Shown here piece by piece: positions 4,489-6,130 of a stretch of DNA of 6,130 nucleotides. This DNA is from Methanomassiliicoccales archaeon (GTDB lineage: Archaea > Thermoplasmatota > Thermoplasmata > Sysuiplasmatales > Sysuiplasmataceae), in contig DAHXLZ010000167.1 of NCBI GenBank assembly GCA_027365715.1, forward strand, positions 1 through 6,130, read 5' to 3'. The notes under the pieces were generated by a model. The model was not told the DNA's origin. It searched no databases and saw only the letters and a program-made list of their open reading frames with translations. Numbering within the stretch: the first letter of the stretch is position 1; every line of letters starts with the position of its first letter. The position numbers were made by a program, and so were the translations under genes.

Positions 4489-6130
4489 GTGACAAGGTAT
4501 GTTGTGAACGTAGCATGGCCGTACGCGAATGGTGCAATCCATGTAGGCCATGTTGCGGGCTCACTCCTCTCTCCGGATATTTTTGCCCGTTACCACAGGA
4601 TGAGGGGCGATGAAGTGTTAATGGTCTCAGGCAGTGACCAGCACGGAACTGGCGTAATCATCACTGCAGAACGGGATGGCCTTTCAGCCGAACAGGTTGC
4701 CGAAAAATACCATACCATCAACAAGAAATCCATAGAGTGGCTGGGCATACAGTTTGATCTCTTTACGAAGACGCACACCGCAAACCATGCTGAAATTGTC
4801 CAGTCGTTTTTCAGGAAACTGCATTCAAACGGGCAACTGTACAAAAAGACCACAGATCAGTATTTTTGCACAATAGACAGGAGGTTTCTCGCCGACACAT
4901 ACGTCGCGGGCATATGTCCAAAGTGCGGATATCAGGAAGCGAAGGGAAATCAGTGTGAGCTATGCAAAACGATTTTCGAGCCCGGCGAACTCATTGCGGC
5001 CAGATGTACACTCTGTTCCAACCCTGTAGTATTGAAGGGGACGGAGCAGCTTTTCTTTTCCCTTTCCAGTTTTTCATCAGCACTCTCTTCATTTCTTGCG
5101 GATAAGAATTACTGGAAGCAGAACGTACTCGATTTTTCGCTGAACTGGATTTCATCGGGTCTTGAGGACAGATCTGCATCAAGAGACCTGGACTGGGGCA
5201 TTTCTGTCCCTGTTCCTGGTTTTGAAAGCAAAGTAATTTACGTCTGGTTTGAAGCGGTAATTGGTTATCTTTCTGCATCTGTAGAATGGGCAGGCATTGA
5301 AGGCAATCCGGATGCGTGGAAGAGATTCTGGCATGACGGCAAAACAAAACACTATTATTTCATGGGAAAAGATAACATCCCTTTTCACACAATTATCTGG
5401 CCGGCAATGATGCTTGCACACGGCGGCCTCGTACTGCCTTACAACGTCGTTGCAAACGAGTATCTCATACCTGAGAATTCGAGTATGAAGTTTTCAAAGA
5501 GCAGAGGAGGTGCTCCTGAAATCAGGCAGCTCATGAATGAATTCACGCCCGAGCAGATACGCTACTACCTCACTGCGGTCATGCCTGAAGGAAGGGACAG
5601 TGTTTTCCGTATTGACGACATGATTTCAAAGGTCAATAATGAGCTTGTGGCCACGCTGGGCAATTACTATCACCGCGTCCTTTCATTCTCTTTCCGGAAT
5701 TTCGGCAATTTGAACAGACCCGACACATGGTCAACGGATGAGCACATTGTCCAGGAGTCGCACCACGCGGCTTCTCAGATATCGGGATTCATTGAAGGAT
5801 GTGAATTCAAGAAGGCACTGAAGGCATTGATGGATCTCGCTCAGTCGGGAAATCAGTACTTCGACGGCTGCGCTCCATGGTCCTCCATCAAGACAGATAA
5901 AGGGAAGTGCTCCGCCGATCTCTTTGCCAATCTGGAACTCATCAGGCGCCTGGCCATTCTTTCCTTCCCGTTCCTTCCATTTTCATCAAGAACCATACTG
6001 TCTTTCCTGGGCTATCGGGAACCTGACGCCGAATTGAGATGGGACAGAATCGACTCTGTGCCGGAGAGCTTTTCACTCAATGAGCCGAAACCTGTCTTCA
6101 GACGCATAGATCCCGATTTACTCAAAGGAG
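4489..6130 (+). CDS. metG: Methionyl-tRNA synthetase (3' truncated by window end)
   Basis: This class I cytoplasmic synthetase activates methionine with ATP and charges initiator and elongator tRNA-Met. The window holds 547 codons, nearly a full core. Seen: the Rossmann start YVVNVAWPYANG with HIGH-type HVGH at 18-21, SDQHGTG at 49-54, and a zinc knuckle with C143-x2-C146-x9-C156-x2-C159. That spacing matches the E. coli zinc site. A further C173/C176 pair hints at a partial second knuckle as in archaeal two-zinc enzymes. Then come WFEAVIGY at 253-260, GKDNIPFH from 293, and KMSKS-type KFSKS at 334-338. The helical anticodon-binding domain includes APW at 462-464, the motif contacting the anticodon region in this family. 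Start: GTG gives MTRYVVNVAWP, matching family N-termini, with GGTGG 5 nt before. GTG at 4480 would add MAC, and no in-frame ATG exists. Whether a C-terminal tRNA-binding domain follows is outside the window. Confidence 0.96.
   Translation, partial: MTRYVVNVAWPYANGAIHVGHVAGSLLSPDIFARYHRMRGDEVLMVSGSDQHGTGVIITAERDGLSAEQVAEKYHTINKKSIEWLGIQFDLFTKTHTANHAEIVQSFFRKLHSNGQLYKKTTDQYFCTIDRRFLADTYVAGICPKCGYQEAKGNQCELCKTIFEPGELIAARCTLCSNPVVLKGTEQLFFSLSSFSSALSSFLADKNYWKQNVLDFSLNWISSGLEDRSASRDLDWGISVPVPGFESKVIYVWFEAVIGYLSASVEWAGIEGNPDAWKRFWHDGKTKHYYFMGKDNIPFHTIIWPAMMLAHGGLVLPYNVVANEYLIPENSSMKFSKSRGGAPEIRQLMNEFTPEQIRYYLTAVMPEGRDSVFRIDDMISKVNNELVATLGNYYHRVLSFSFRNFGNLNRPDTWSTDEHIVQESHHAASQISGFIEGCEFKKALKALMDLAQSGNQYFDGCAPWSSIKTDKGKCSADLFANLELIRRLAILSFPFLPFSSRTILSFLGYREPDAELRWDRIDSVPESFSLNEPKPVFRRIDPDLLKG

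Noticed and set aside
4991..5421. Two long minus-strand frames within the synthetase gene.
   Set aside because: They are antisense shadows of the methionyl-tRNA synthetase coding sequence, whose motifs continue uninterrupted through this region.

Overview
The window looks like a chromosomal segment of an archaeon, most likely a Thermoplasmata-type euryarchaeote. The main evidence is a complete ABCE1/Rli1 gene, since that ribosome-recycling factor is found only in archaea and eukaryotes. An archaeal-style methionyl-tRNA synthetase, a short DtxR-type metalloregulator, TATA-like promoter elements and few strong Shine-Dalgarno sites agree with this. The lineage within archaea is inferred from general resemblance only.

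Layout: (1) 1-368 (+) is the C-terminal part of a flavin reductase-like FMN-binding protein, cut by the left edge. It converges on, and overlaps by 13 bp, the end of the next gene. (2) 3580-356 (-) is a probable three-gene operon: a DtxR/MntR-family metal-dependent repressor, a multi-spanning membrane protein resembling nickel/cobalt permeases (TTG start 1 nt after the repressor stop), and, 44 nt further on, ABCE1. (3) 3575-3650 is a compact control region. It holds a DtxR-box-like site over the repressor start codon, a 21-bp palindrome just upstream, and a second inverted repeat that places TATA-like sequence on both strands. (4) 3680-4430 has no strong gene. It contains a 53-codon ORF divergent from the operon, a possible small membrane protein on the minus strand, and a 58-nt region with a long nested hairpin. 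(5) 4489-6130 (+) is methionyl-tRNA synthetase, starting at GTG and running off the right edge, with a GC-rich leader that can fold in alternative ways.

How the genes may work together: the repressor and permease form a plausible metal-homeostasis pair with autoregulation through the palindromes. Their linkage to ABCE1, a two-[4Fe-4S] ATPase, suggests that iron or metal status could be transcriptionally coupled to ribosome recycling; this is inference. ABCE1 also has a valine in place of the first P-loop glycine of its first nucleotide-binding domain. I found no CRISPR array, tRNA, rRNA, insertion sequence or clear new defence system.
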